A stretch of 64,000 nt of DNA from Topomyia yanbarensis (lineage: Eukaryota > Arthropoda > Insecta > Diptera > Culicidae). A program made the position numbers and the translations under genes. Each line of letters starts with the position of its first letter. Positions within the stretch are counted from its first letter, which is position 1. The stretch spans positions 41,897,524 through 41,961,523 of the forward strand of contig NC_080670.1 of assembly GCF_030247195.1 (NCBI RefSeq), in the 5' to 3' direction. The notes below the pieces were generated by a model, which saw nothing but the letters and a program-made list of their open reading frames with translations, searched no databases and was not told the DNA's origin. This document shows positions 22,800-34,191 of this stretch, one piece after another.

Positions 22800-25559
22800 A
22801 AACAAAAGGGAATTTCGAATGAAAATTTAAATAAATGCGATGCTGTAAAACGACTAACTGAAAAGATCGAATGAAAAAAAATCGGTTTTCGAAATAAAAA
22901 GATCGGTTTTGAAAAAAATTGCAATGGCACCACGCATTCCTATTTCTACCATTCGTTGCTTTGATATTGAACGAGCAACATGTAGATTGCAAAATGCGGA
23001 CGGCACGAAAAAAGGTTTTCAGCAGGGTTGGCATTTAAGCTGCGGGTATGTCCGACATCCTGGGTAAGCCCAACACTCAATGACTTTTCCCAGAAAGCAA
23101 ATTTTGAATCAGTTAATAATGACAGGTTATTATTAGTACTGTTATTTTTAGCATTTTGAGATGCATCAATTTCATGTAGGTTCATCAAACGTAAAAAAAT
23201 AATAAAAAAAACAAATTGTTGAATATGTTGATTTAGGTGTAAAAAAATATGCGTTGCTACTATTCTGTTTACGGCTATTAACATTCACTACGATATGTGC
23301 TTCGTTCTTTCGATAAATTTTATAAAACCAATTTGCTGTCTGCGGCAACCCTGCGGCAATTTTCCTGCATAGCTATTCAGCAGAATAACAAAAAACGAAA
23401 AGCACATACACACTCAACGACCCAATGGATCCTGGCTCATTCAAGTGCAATATCCAATGTCATTTAAATAAACAGTAAACCACTTCGATATTCAACACCA
23501 TTGGGTATTGATATCGTCAACATGAACGTCCACTTTGAAACGAACCACTCCATTTGCGGTCGGTGCTCTCGCTTCCTGTCCTGGCCTGGCCGGGCCGGGC
23601 CTGGCTGGCAGGGACAATCGGTCGGTACCGAACGGATGTTGGATGCTGTATAATTAAGCGCCTTAGTCACGTACGGTCCCGCAAGCTGCCCTTCGGGACC
23701 CATTTGGATCGGAATGGTGGAAGAAACGAACGGAGAACTATTTGAATTGCATTAACACTTGGCCGCTCTAATCCCTAATCCGATGTTTTGAAAAGGAAAT
23801 AATTTGTATTTCTAATCTGTGAACAAAAATGTTTCTGTGATGGAAATTACTTTTGAACCAGAACTAGGTCGTCACATGGGCTTGCATAAGACATTCTACG
23901 ATCTGTGTATGTAGACACTTCAACGCACAAACATTGTATCAAAACATGGTCGAAAATAAACAAAAGCAACAAAATCAAGTAGTATTATTTTCGACCACGA
24001 AACTGCATTAGTATACGTGAGACCGTTCCGTATCAGTTTTATTGATTAAATTTAATCCCGAAATTTATTCGAGCGAATTTGTCGCAGCAACCATCGCTAC
24101 GCACTCAACTTCCCACCAGAAATGCCGGAGACTCCTGTCAGGCTTAACATCTAATAGATGATTGATAAACATTAACTATAGAAATTAATACATACAAGAT
24201 TGTAATCACATCGAAAATCCATCGCCTGCGCGCTTCGCCGAGCACATTCATTGATTTAATGAATTCCGTGGAATGCTACACGATCCGGAGCAACTGAACC
24301 GAGCTCCCGGTACTAAAATATAACGGCACCCGGTTCATGTTTTTCCCAATCGACAAGTACTATCATCCCATCTGCCCAGATCAGATCCGTACTATGGATG
24401 GCAAAACCATTTTCCAATCAATATCGATAGTTCCGGTTCGAAAAACGTCATCCACACCGACATCATCAACACTATCTCCAGCAACCGCGGAAGCTCAAAC
24501 GCCGTTTAATTGATGTTGAAGCAGCTTCAAGGCTTGCAACATATCCAATTCCAAATAATTATTTCAGCTTTACCCGGAGCAGAGAGCTGCTACCAGGCAT
24601 AACCCGGCCGCATCCTCTGCACCTACTTAATCCGGCCGGTCGTCCGTTCGTTTGTTGAAATCGTAAGCTCGTTATTCAGTGGCTAGTTTGATGAGTGTTC
24701 GGGTTCGGATGGGAATACAAATGTACATATATCGGTAGCATCCCCTCCTCAAACATATCACGAAACATAAATTTTAGGCTTAAATCTTCCACTGCACTGG
24801 AGCTTTAATTGCGCTGATGGGGCGAGCTCTGGCCGGGCGTGTCGTGCCACACAGCCTGCGCCCCCCAGTGGAACATAATTCAATAAATCCTTCTGCAAAA
24901 TGTAGCGATAATTTGATAATAAATTTTAATGTACCTACAACGAGAAAACTCGCACTTCCAGCTCACCGGAGTTGGCACAGCCAGCATCCAGCATCACTCC
25001 GTTCTGCTGGCGCAGCGTTTATGAGATGAGTTTTCCGGTTGAATGAAAAAGTGTATGAATGATTACCGTCGTTACTCTGTTTGTGCTGCTTCGTAGAAGC
25101 ACTGAATTCTGGTGCTACCGTTCCGACATAGTTGATGTTTGGCATTAGCTCTAGCCGCCGAGAAAGGGAGCGGGGAAATCGGATAAGAGGGGACAAAATA
25201 TATTTTATTCATGAATTTCTAAGGGAAATTCTAATTTCAGAAATGTTGTGCACGCCTAATTTTTTCTGCCGAATCTCACCATTTTTTGCAACTTTTGCCG
25301 AGATTTGAACAGCCGAGCACTCGGTGAATACAGCAAATAAATAGGATTTTGCCGAGATATCAGTATTAACTGATTACTCGGCTGTGCGGGAAATTACCGA
25401 GCTCACTAAGTGTGTTGCTGTATTTCAGTTCGTTTCGAAAAATCGCAAAATATTGATAACATAAAAAGATTCCGGATGGTAAAAAATAGACAGGATGTGG
25501 GTGATATTAATAATTCATTTATGCGAGTAACATTATCGAACAACCTTTCACTATATCGA

Positions 25560-27244
25560 CCCTGCTCATGATCCGGTACAGACCCACCGGTAGGCTAAGT
25601 CGGTGTAACGAGTGCGCGATGGCATCCCAGCTTGCGCTGTTGAATGCGTTCTTCACGTCAAGTGTCACTAACGCACAGTATCGATGCGTCCACCGTGGAC
25701 TTACCCTTTCGAAAGCCAAACTGGTTGCTTGACAGGCCGTCCTTACCTTCTGCGTACGGGGTTAGCCTGTTGATGATGATCCTTTCAAGCAATTTGCCAG
25801 TCGTGTCGATCAGACAGATAGGTCTGTACGCCGATGGGTCGCCTGGCGGCTTCCCGGGCTTCGGCAACAGCGCCAATTTCTACCTTTTCCATCTATCGGG
25901 GAAGCGGCACTCGTCAAGGCATCTCTGCATAGCTAGCCTGAACATGTTCGGGTTCGCTATGATCGCTGCCTTGAGAGCGCTGTTTGGAACTCCATCCGGC
26001 CCTGGAGCTTTGTTCATTGCTAGGGAATTAGCCACTGCGAGTAGTTCTTCATTCGTCACCGGAGCCACCATTTCGGCCGTGCCCGCACTGTCTTGCGGTG
26101 CAGATGGCCAGGGGCTTGTGGCTCGAGACGGGAAGAGTACTTCGATAATCCTCGCCAACCGGTCCGGAGACCGTTCTGGGGGTGGCCATCACAATTCTGT
26201 AGGCGTCACCCCACGGATTCGCGTTCGCACTCTCGCACAGGTTGTCGAAACACACTCTCTTGTTGCTTTTAATGGCATTGTTAAGGGCCGATTTCTCAGC
26301 TCGAAACATTTCACGGCGGTTCTCTCTTGCATCCTCGGTCTAGCTCTGAGACAGGCTGATCGTAGAGCTGCAATCTCGGCACTCCACCAGTATACCGGGC
26401 GTCTACCGTTTCTTGGCAGAGTTTTCGTCAGCATAGTGGCGTCGCACGCGCGTGGTAGGACGGCTACCAGCGCATCCCAGCTTAGACTGTCGGTGTTGGC
26501 CTCCAGTCCCAGGGCCGCGGCGAAAGCTTCGATGTCGAAGTGATTGGACTTCCACCCGCGTACCTGACAGGGATCACACGCCCTCGGTTGCTGCACACCC
26601 TAGTTGATCCTAAAGCGAATTGCTAAGTGATCGCTATGGGTGTAGCCCTCGTCTACCCTCCATTCCATGCCTGGAACCAGACCCGGGCTGGCAAACGTTA
26701 CGTCAACCCATGCATCCACCCCGTTTCTAAGGAATGTGCTAGCGGATCCATTATTGACTAAAACAGCATCGAGATTCGCAAGCGCCTCCAGTAGCGCTTG
26801 GCCCCTGCTATTTGTACAGCGGCTGCCCCACTCTACTGCCTAAGCGTTGAAGTCTCCCGCTATGACTACCGGTTTCCGGCCCACTAGGTCGGACGAGAGC
26901 CTGTCGATCATCTGGTTGAGCTGTTCTATTGGCCACCTTGGTGGAGCGTAGCAGCTACAATAGAACACACCATTGATCTTAGCAATCTCAACACCCTCGA
27001 CGGAGGAGTGTATTACCTCTTGAATCGGGAACCGTCCCGTTGTACAGATTGCCGCCATCCCAGACCCGTCCGTCAGCCAATTGCCGTTGTCGGTTAGGAT
27101 TTTGTACGGCTCGGATAGGAGGGCGACATCTGTCCTCGACTCCGAGACCGACAGCCACAGCAGCTGCTGAGCAGATGCGCGGTGGTTAAGATTCAGTTGT
27201 GTGACGTTCAAAGCTTCTTCTTGTCGGCCTCCCCGTAGGGACAC
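25560..27244 (-). pseudogene. R1-like LINE ORF2 (EN and partial RT), decayed copy
   Basis: ORF2 starts at 27244 (MSLRGGRQEEALNVTQLNLNH) and shows the R1-type endonuclease order: TQLNLNH, LLSEPYKI, AGDFNA, then a region ending YTHSDHLAIRF near 26620. Reverse transcriptase follows with MNKAPGPDGVPNSALKAA, AYRPICLIDTTGKLLERII, FGFRKGKSTVDA and TLDVKNAFNSASWD. A TAG stop replaces the Trp after DFNA (26837-26839, DFNA-stop-AVEWGS); further stops and frameshifts lie near 26600, 26160, 25880 and 25680. Similarity to the sister copy at 45.3-48.4 kb stops after SLPVGLYRI near 25565. The FADD box and thumb are therefore missing, so this copy lacks its 3' half, unlike a normal 5' truncation. Confidence 0.8.
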
Positions 27245-27804
27245 GCAGGTCCTCCCATTTTGGTGCCCTCTCGCATTTCTGCGCCTTATGTCCCTCCTTG
27301 GCGCAGCGGCGACACAACTTGCTCCTGTCTGGGCCCTTACAGTCGTATGACTTGTGGCCTGGCTCCAGACTCTTAAAACACCGGTCCACTGAAGGCGGCT
27401 GGGGTATGCTTACTGGGCATACTGACCAGTCGATCTTCAACTTCCCTTTATCGGTCACCTTTTTGGTTTCCGCGACTGTTAGCTTGAAGTACCTGCGTGC
27501 CAAGCATCCGCTCCCTTAGACGTACAGAGGTCCGATCGATCTTTACTCTGCACTGCTACTTTACGGTCGAGACGATGTCCTCTGTGTTTGTGACCTCATC
27601 TAGTTTCTTACACTGTAGAGTCACTTCCGCTCCCAACGACCTCACCTGAGCGCCGTTTCTCAAGACCTCTTGGGCCAACCTCCTATATGTCACTCCGCTG
27701 GATTGTGCACCACGTTTCAGCACCAAGATCATTTCGCCATCTTTGGTGCGTCTGACGCTTCGCACATCCTGTCCTAATTTCGAGAGGCTTTCGGCCGCCT
27801 GCAT
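27186..27804 (-). pseudogene. R1-like LINE ORF1 (Gag-like) C-terminal part
   Basis: ORF1 encodes the RNA-binding partner of the R1-like element. 27556-27804 (AAESLSKLGQDVRSVRRTKDG onward) is the RRM-like central region of R1-type Gag proteins. 27186-27503 holds the zinc knuckles. CFKSLEPGHKSYDC has Ser where the second Cys of C-x2-C is expected, and CRRCAKEGHKAQKC is intact. A frameshift separates the two pieces near 27510-27550. ORF1 ends at 27186, inside the start of ORF2 (27244), which reproduces the usual short ORF1/ORF2 overlap. The N-terminal half of ORF1 is absent; at about 27826 the sequence switches to an unrelated plus-strand RNase H fragment. Confidence 0.72.
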
Positions 27805-27825
27805 CGATTTAAGGACATCAGCGTA

Positions 27826-28494
27826 GCAAAGGGGTTCAGCATATTCTCAGCCGAAGCTGCAGCATTATCGCTAGCCTTAGTCAACCGAAGGGAAAATACA
27901 GCAACAGTATTTTTTCGGATTCGCTGTCGGTTCTGCGAGCCCTGAAGGATGGTAAAACAAAACACCCTTACCTTCAATCGATCGAAGACAACAGCGACAT
28001 GTGGACAGCAATTTGTTGGGTCCCAGGACACAGTGGGATACAGGTAATGAAGTCGCTGATCAACTAGCGGTGCAAGGCAGGAAGGTAAGAAAAATGCTAA
28101 CAAAGGAAGTGCCAGCGGCTGATATAAACGCAAATTTCAGCAACATCACGTTTAAAAATTTCACGCTACACTGGAGAAACCATACCGGCCATCTTCAACG
28201 AATCAAAGGTTCTCCATAAACATGGCTAGTCAGGCAAAACAGGTACGGGAACAGAAGGACACTATCCAGACTAAGAGTCACACGAGAATGACCCACACAC
28301 ATACAGTTTCCAGAACCGAACCTCTCCGCAACAAATATAAAATTACTTCCTCTATTAGAGAGGCAGTAGGTAACGATTCAATCCAGGAGGAGGCCCTCAT
28401 CGAATTCCAGAAAGTCTCACTAATGCTAAAAGATATCCGAAGAACGGTTTCGCGACACAACGCTGAACTTCATGCACCGGAAATGCCAAAATAA
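27826..28494 (+). pseudogene. I/Jockey-type LINE RNase H and ORF2 C-terminus, frameshifted
   Basis: Frames joined along the plus strand show an RNase H. IFSAEAAALSLAL carries the catalytic Glu. Then comes SDSLSVLRALKDGKTKHPYL with the second Asp (about 27917-27975). Then ICWVPGHSGIQ, and after a one-base frame break NEVADQLAVQGRK. The C-terminal tail (28222-28494) is Lys/Arg-rich and ends in a stop at 28492-28494. The 3' UTR follows, is split by the hAT-like MITE at 28531-29226, and ends in AAATAAATAATAATAACAAT at 29283-29302, a TAA-type tail typical of I-clade elements. Everything upstream of RNase H is missing. Confidence 0.7.
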
Positions 28495-28530
28495 TGCAGA
28501 TGATATGAATAAAAAAAGTATTGTAATTAC

Positions 28531-29226
28531 TAGGGTTACCAAATGGGCTGAAAGCGAAATAAGGACATCTTGAATTTTGACCGAGACTAACAAATTTTAC
28601 TCATCTTTGACTAAAATGTTTTTGGTTGAGTGGTGTTAAGAAAAGATTTTCAATATTTTTTTAGAACAGGGCTTTCTTGTTCTTCTGGGGTCCTAAGAAA
28701 CTATGCAGAATATTAGGTCGTGGCATACCGTTTTACATTTGAAATTTGTATGGATATTAGTACGAGAAATCCTATTTCCAAAAATCAAAGTTTTTCCTTA
28801 AGTATAGAACTTATTGATTAAAGTCCATGAAGTAACTAAGAAATTTGCCGACTGTGCTAGAAAGTGATAGCTGTTTCAAATTCGATGGTTCGAATTAGAG
28901 GACAAATCTTTTTTTTTCTGTCCGCGCTCAACACGATGAGAAACATGAAAAGTATTAGTTTGTAACTTTTTTTTCAAGCAATAAAATTAATCAATGTTTT
29001 TGAATCATTAATCTGAACATAACAAATCAAAAGACTATAAGGAAGTGAATAACTAAAATGGCGAGTAAGATGTTTCATTCGCTTGAGTGAATTTAATCTA
29101 ATTGATTTCAAATATATCATGGATTGAGATTAAAACTAAGGACATTTGAAGTACAATTAAGGACGCTTTCCCAAATCATCGAAATTAAGGACATGTCCTT
29201 TAAAATAAGGACGGTTGGTAACCCTA
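28531..29226. mobile_element. hAT-like MITE with 8-bp target duplication
   Basis: A 696-bp non-coding element with termini TAGGGTTACCAA and its inverse. It is flanked by the 8-bp direct repeat GTAATTAC (28523-28530 and 29227-29234), which fits the hAT target consensus nTnnnnAn. Subterminal copies of AAGGACA occur near both ends (28559, 29138, 29159, 29188, 29206), as transposase-binding repeats do in hAT elements. It is inserted in the 3' UTR of the I-like LINE fragment. No transposase is encoded. Confidence 0.82.
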
Positions 29227-29234
29227 GTAATTAC

Positions 29235-29305
29235 ACTTACACAAAGTCGACTCGGCGAATGACCCTGAGGCTTAAAGCTGACAAATAAATAATAATAACA
29301 ATATT
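29235..29305 (+). repeat. 3' tail of I-like LINE (TAA-type)
   Basis: This continues the 3' UTR beyond the hAT-like MITE: CGAATGACCCTGAGGCTTAAA, then TAA-rich repeats. The SINE at 57013-57177 carries CGAATGACCCTAAGGTTGAAA immediately before its A tail. Confidence 0.6.
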
Positions 29306-32300
29306 AATACTTGGTAAATTTCTATTTTTTGAACATCTACATGAAATTATGGAAGGATTCTCACTGAAACCGGGCCATTTTTCACGCACGAATTTCAAAA
29401 AATGAACTGCCGAATCGCTCGGATGTGTCTTCGTGTTCATACAATGTTTTTTAAAGAGTTCCAATGGCATATACTACATATTTAATAGCAAACCGAAGTT
29501 AATCGTTCAGTAGATCGTTTTCCGTGTTGAGTTGGGTGTTAGTAGATTAAAATATCGTGAGAATCGTGCGATTTTACGTAGTCATTTTACCGTTATATCC
29601 TATTAACTTTGCCATGCGCGTGCGTAAATCAAGCCACTAAAAATACGTCCGCTCATTCCGCTTAGCACCAACAGCGCCATCTGAATCTGACTAGTTGATG
29701 CAATGACTGCATGGGCTGATGATGGAGGAGAATTCTTCGTAGAAATGCTGTGAATTAATTTATTCAGTGCAACACACTGATGATATCGTTTTATGCTATT
29801 TTTCATTGTTTGTATGTTGCACCCAATTATTTTTCTCATTTTAATTATGTGCCCAAATCAAAAATATTATTTTGCATTCTGGAAGTGCGATACCTTTACG
29901 AATCACTGACATAAAAAAATAAAAAAATTGAAAAAATCAATCCACTTATAGTTAATAATCGGACCTTTTTGTTAGCATGGTTGTTTTAACTTTAATAATA
30001 GCTATTGTTACTATTTCATATGCTTGGCTCGAAACCAAGAGATTGCAATAGACTCTACTGCCTTGGCACTTTACCGCATGTAACATTATTACTAACGATA
30101 ACTTCCAACATCTAATTTTTGATCCTAATTCGAGTTTCCCACTCTCCATTTATGATAAGTTGAAGAGGATAAGTTTACTAATAATTTAATTTAATTAATA
30201 ATGAATATTGAAAAGCTGTAAGAGAAGATAAAAATCAAAATCAGCTGAGCTAACTACAACTGGACAAACAGCACACGGCTGTTACGATCAATTCCTTAAT
30301 TGCAACAACTGCAAACAACGAGTTGTGTTCTATGGTATGCACGTGCGAGCAGATTACAAGCTAAATTACAAGAAAATGCCGCCCATTTGTAGCTAACTAT
30401 TTTCCTAAATAGTTGTACCTAGTTCAATGGACACTAATTGAGGTAATTGGAGCAGAATCCCTTTCAATTGTTTACTTCACACCGGCAGGTGCCAATTATA
30501 CCCCATTGTTACAGCCAGAATTACTAGCGCCCGCTCGCTGCCAGTGTTTGTCTAAGCGACACCATCATCGCTCCCAGGCGTCACAAATTTCATTTAATTG
30601 ACTTCCTCCAGGGTAATTAGCATCTCGGAACCAAGCAGCAGTTTGCCACGTCGAAGCACTCCTCCGGAGACTTCCTCCGGAAGTTGCCATTTCACATTAG
30701 CTGGTGCATCCTTCATCGCGCCGCTATGCGGCAGAGCAAACTGTGCCCTTTCGCAGTGCAGGCTGCTTTATAGCTTCACAGAGACATGACATTTTAGCAA
30801 CTCGCTGCTCCTTTGGACGGTGCAAAATGGGAGCAGAAGGAAAATAACAAAAAAAAAGAAATGATTTTTCATCGTTCTGGCTCGGATGGCGGAAGACCTA
30901 CTTTCGCTAAAAGTGAACAAATCGGAGGCTCCTACGCTTCCTTTCTTGATCCCGGATCCAGGACACAGCTGCTAATTACGCTCTCCGTCAGGTGGCTCAC
31001 GGCCCACTTGCTGCCGGTCGACCGTCGTTCGTCGAAATACGCTGCGCTGCTTTCGTACCGTTTTAAAGCCCGCTGTGCTGGAACTGCTCGGCAATCGGAT
31101 TTTGTCCTCATTCTGTGCAATGCCAAGGAAAGTGTGCTGCTGTTCAGACAGGCAGAGAATTAAAAGCTTGCAGCTTTATTTTATGGCTTGAAATGTACCA
31201 TTCTGCCTTGTGCCACGGTTGAGGGGACGTTGCTAGGCGAATGCGCTAGCGGAATGCAGGGGATTTTCGGTAAGACTCTTCTAGCGCTCGTTTCTTCGGT
31301 TCGCAGTTGAAGGCTCAGTTTGTAATTTATGCGCTTTCTGGCCAGTACGAAGCCAAAACGAGAAGAAATGAAAAGTAGGAAAACACAGCTCTAATTATTC
31401 CTCGGCAAATGTCAGGAATCAGAACTGCACCATGCTGCTGCGCTGGTGAATTGTTGAAAAGCAAAAGTCGTATAAATGTCGCCGGGCAGTGATTAACATT
31501 TCCAGTTTATGGTCGTGTTTGTAAATACTATTAGAGGGATATTGAATTTTCGAATGGCATTTGGAAAGTACTGTGAAGTATTAAATTAATTGAAACAAAT
31601 GGTAACGCATAAATTTCTTTTTTTTCATTTTGGAAGCAAGATGCAGAATACGAATGGTGTAGTGTGGTAAATTACAATGGATTCGGATTTTAGCCACACC
31701 ACGCTAGCATTCCATTTAATGGCAGTGCACCTAGTATTTTGCCGGCATTGAAATGTTATCTCAAATCGATCAATTGGGTCATTAAGTTATATATAGTTTT
31801 CCGTTCCATCCGATAAATTTTAGGTCCAATAAACATAATATAACATTATTTCAAAAAAAAATTCGTTGTGATACGTAAAAACGATTCTTTTGTTTTTTAA
31901 AATAAATCTCATGTAAACTTGGCAACAATACATAACAAAACTGCGGTTGTTTACATCTGGCCTATCAAGACAAAACCCAAAATGGAAAAAAAAATTATGC
32001 ATTGGATGGTGTTTATGTCAAATAAAAATAACCCTGCGGGAAAACCGGGAAAACACGTATTAATTTTTTCTGACAGGGCATCATTTGTCGTGAAATTCGA
32101 TATGTAAATCAGCTTTATCGATGTATGTAATAAAAAAAAGATTTTTTTTTCTCATTTAATGACCCAATTGTCTAGAACAGAAAATTACGACTTTTAAACA
32201 GCAACCACCAAATTTTATTCGGTTATTTTTATTATAAGCTCGAGGCTACAAATAATATCCAAAGGGCAATAAGAAATGCAACGAAAATTTGGGGACTATT

Positions 32301-32508
32301 AATGAATTACGTCATACTTAAAGGGAGAGGGTACGACAAAAATTGTGATATGTTGCCAGTGACGGCGCTAGGCTTTTTGCCGCTCGGGGCAAAAAGTTAA
32401 ATTTGACGCCCTCTTACATATTTCTGCCTAACAAAACTATCTCATCAATACAGTTTTCCGCGTATGTTGATGTGATCTGTTACAAAATTGTTAACAACAA
32501 CAAAGATT
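29306..32508. other. Stretch without recognised genes
   Basis: About 3.2 kb with only short open frames and no recognised domains. 32355-32420 contains GTGACGGCGCTAGG and GACGCCCTC, reminiscent of dispersed mosquito repeats, but no ends could be defined. The rest could be host non-coding DNA. Confidence 0.5.
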
Positions 32509-32509
32509 A

Positions 32510-32614
32510 CACTCAGGTTTTTTGAAAACCGCGTAAATTTCAAAATGCGCGTAAATGAAAACCGCGTAAATTTCAAAATCCGCGTAAAAAAAACCGCGTA
32601 AAAAAACTTGAGTG
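32510..32614. mobile_element. 105-bp TA-flanked MITE with internal tandem repeats
   Basis: Flanked by TA (32508-32509 and 32615-32616), with termini CACTCAGGTTTTTT and, inverted, CACTCAAGTTTTTT. The whole interior is repeats of AAAACCGCGTAAATTTCAAA and shorter GCGTAAA units. TA duplication suggests a Tc1/mariner-related source, but there is no coding sequence. Confidence 0.65.
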
Positions 32615-32616
32615 TA

Positions 32617-33322
32617 CTTTGAAATTCATCTAGTTTTTTTTCGTTTTATGAAAACTAATTAATCAAAAACGAGATGTACTAGAAACATTACTGGATGTTA
32701 AGATTCTTTGAAACGCACTCGCACTGAGGAGTAACTGGGGTCGAATCCTGGCGAAAATTATTTTCTGCTGACATTGCTGTTATTATGCCTTAATATGAAC
32801 TAAAAATAGACAATAACTAGATTTTGGAACAATTTAGCATATATCCACCTACCTGTGCTAAGGTCAATTTTCTATATCCTTTCGAATACTAATAATTTCG
32901 AGGAGATCTTTGTGAATACATTTGTTTTTATAGTTGTATAAACAAATGATCAGTGAAAAAGGGAGAGGGGAAGGGACGACTGTGTAGGTTTTCATAGGGA
33001 TACATTTTTTAAACATAGTATTTGGCACTGCAGTATTTCGGTGTACCTCAATTTAGTAAAAATTGCAATATTTTCAAATCGCTTGGAATTTGTGGATCAG
33101 ACAAGTCCGGAAGAGTTCTTATGTTTTCTGGATAGCTGGAATCTTGTATTGTAATTCTGCCTCAGAAACTTTGCCGGATCTCGGTGTTTAATATAACTTT
33201 TTTTTCATTAAAGTTGTTTAAAAAACGTATTTTTGAAGGTTGGTGCAATGCACAGTAACACCATTATTTTCAGTTAATTTTAGGCTTAAGTTGTACAAAT
33301 GGTTGTGTTCAACAACTTCTGC
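32617..33322. other. Stretch without recognised genes
   Basis: About 700 bp of AT-rich sequence left of the I-clade element. One tRNA-like B-box string (GGGGTCGAATCCTGG, 32738-32752) occurs without a matching A box or tail. Nothing else supported. Confidence 0.45.
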
Positions 33323-33336
33323 AATAATATAGTCTT
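33323..33336. repeat. 14-bp target-site duplication, left copy
   Basis: AATAATATAGTCTT directly precedes the T run (the poly(A) tail on the minus strand) of the I-clade element. The identical 14 bases occur at 39485-39498, immediately beyond the element's 5' end. This is direct evidence of target-primed insertion. Confidence 0.93.
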
Positions 33337-34191
33337 TTTTTTTTTTTTTCAATTCGTTTATTTGATAAGGCAGGTTTGCGTTAGCTTAAAGGTGCCAATT
33401 TTTTTTGTTTTACATTTTAAATTACTTAAAACTAGGGGATTACATACTGATTTTTGAAATTAAGCTAAGGCGCATTTATAGCTATACATATACACAAGGG
33501 GGTAATATAATTTTCGTAAGATTAGGGGGTCATTTAGTTTTTATGGCAATATGGTTTGACATTTTTAGCAATGAAATTATTGGAGCAAATGATGTTTAAC
33601 TAAGGGGGAAAAGTTTTACGACTATCTTAAAGGTAGAAATAATTAGAGGGCGTGATTAAATTTTGTAAAGATTCGGAGACATTAATTAGAGTTATTTTAT
33701 GTGGTAGTAGAGTTGGGCATTTTCAACGAGATCATATAATAGTTAAAACTAGAAAAGGCAAGAAGAGCTAAATGCTTCATGAAGATATTTGGGTGGGGGG
33801 GGGAAGGGGTGTTACTTCTGTGTATAAGAGTCAGGGGAAGTAGGGTGGACAAACATGGCAGGGGGAGAACATTATTTCAGTTTCAGACTTCGGGAGATCA
33901 ACGGATGGATTACAGAATCAGGGTGGCCTTCATCAGGAAGAATCATGTACTGGGACGCCGAGTGGTCGTTCTCAAGATGGCAGGGGTTTCTCCAGACGAT
34001 TTCGTGGTGCGTCTCAGATGTTGATCGGCTACATTTCGAGTTGTGCGTGTGATGTTCGTGCGTTAGGTCCCGTGTTTGTTGGCTCATTCGACAGGGATGT
34101 TTGTGTCGCCTTGGAGTCGCATCAAACCATCGTGGGTGTATGGTACAGGTGGAAGAGAGCGCTTCTGAGAATGATAAGGAAAAAGGGGCAG

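Larger units (their letters stand above)
22173..25500. other. Stretch without recognised genes
   Basis: About 3.3 kb with only short open frames. It holds the dispersed repeat at 22575-22672 and an 18-base C run at 22782-22799. 23560-23720 is locally GC-rich, with GGCCTGGCCGGGCCGGGCC. 24817-25060 is also GC-richer. No domain, TE terminus or RNA gene was recognised. Confidence 0.5.

Noticed and set aside
25644..26543. A 299-codon plus-strand ORF
   Set aside because: Antisense shadow of the R1-like reverse transcriptase and endonuclease.
32738..32752. Second tRNA-derived SINE (GGGGTCGAATCCTGG)
   Set aside because: Only a B-box-like string; no A box at the right distance and no tail.
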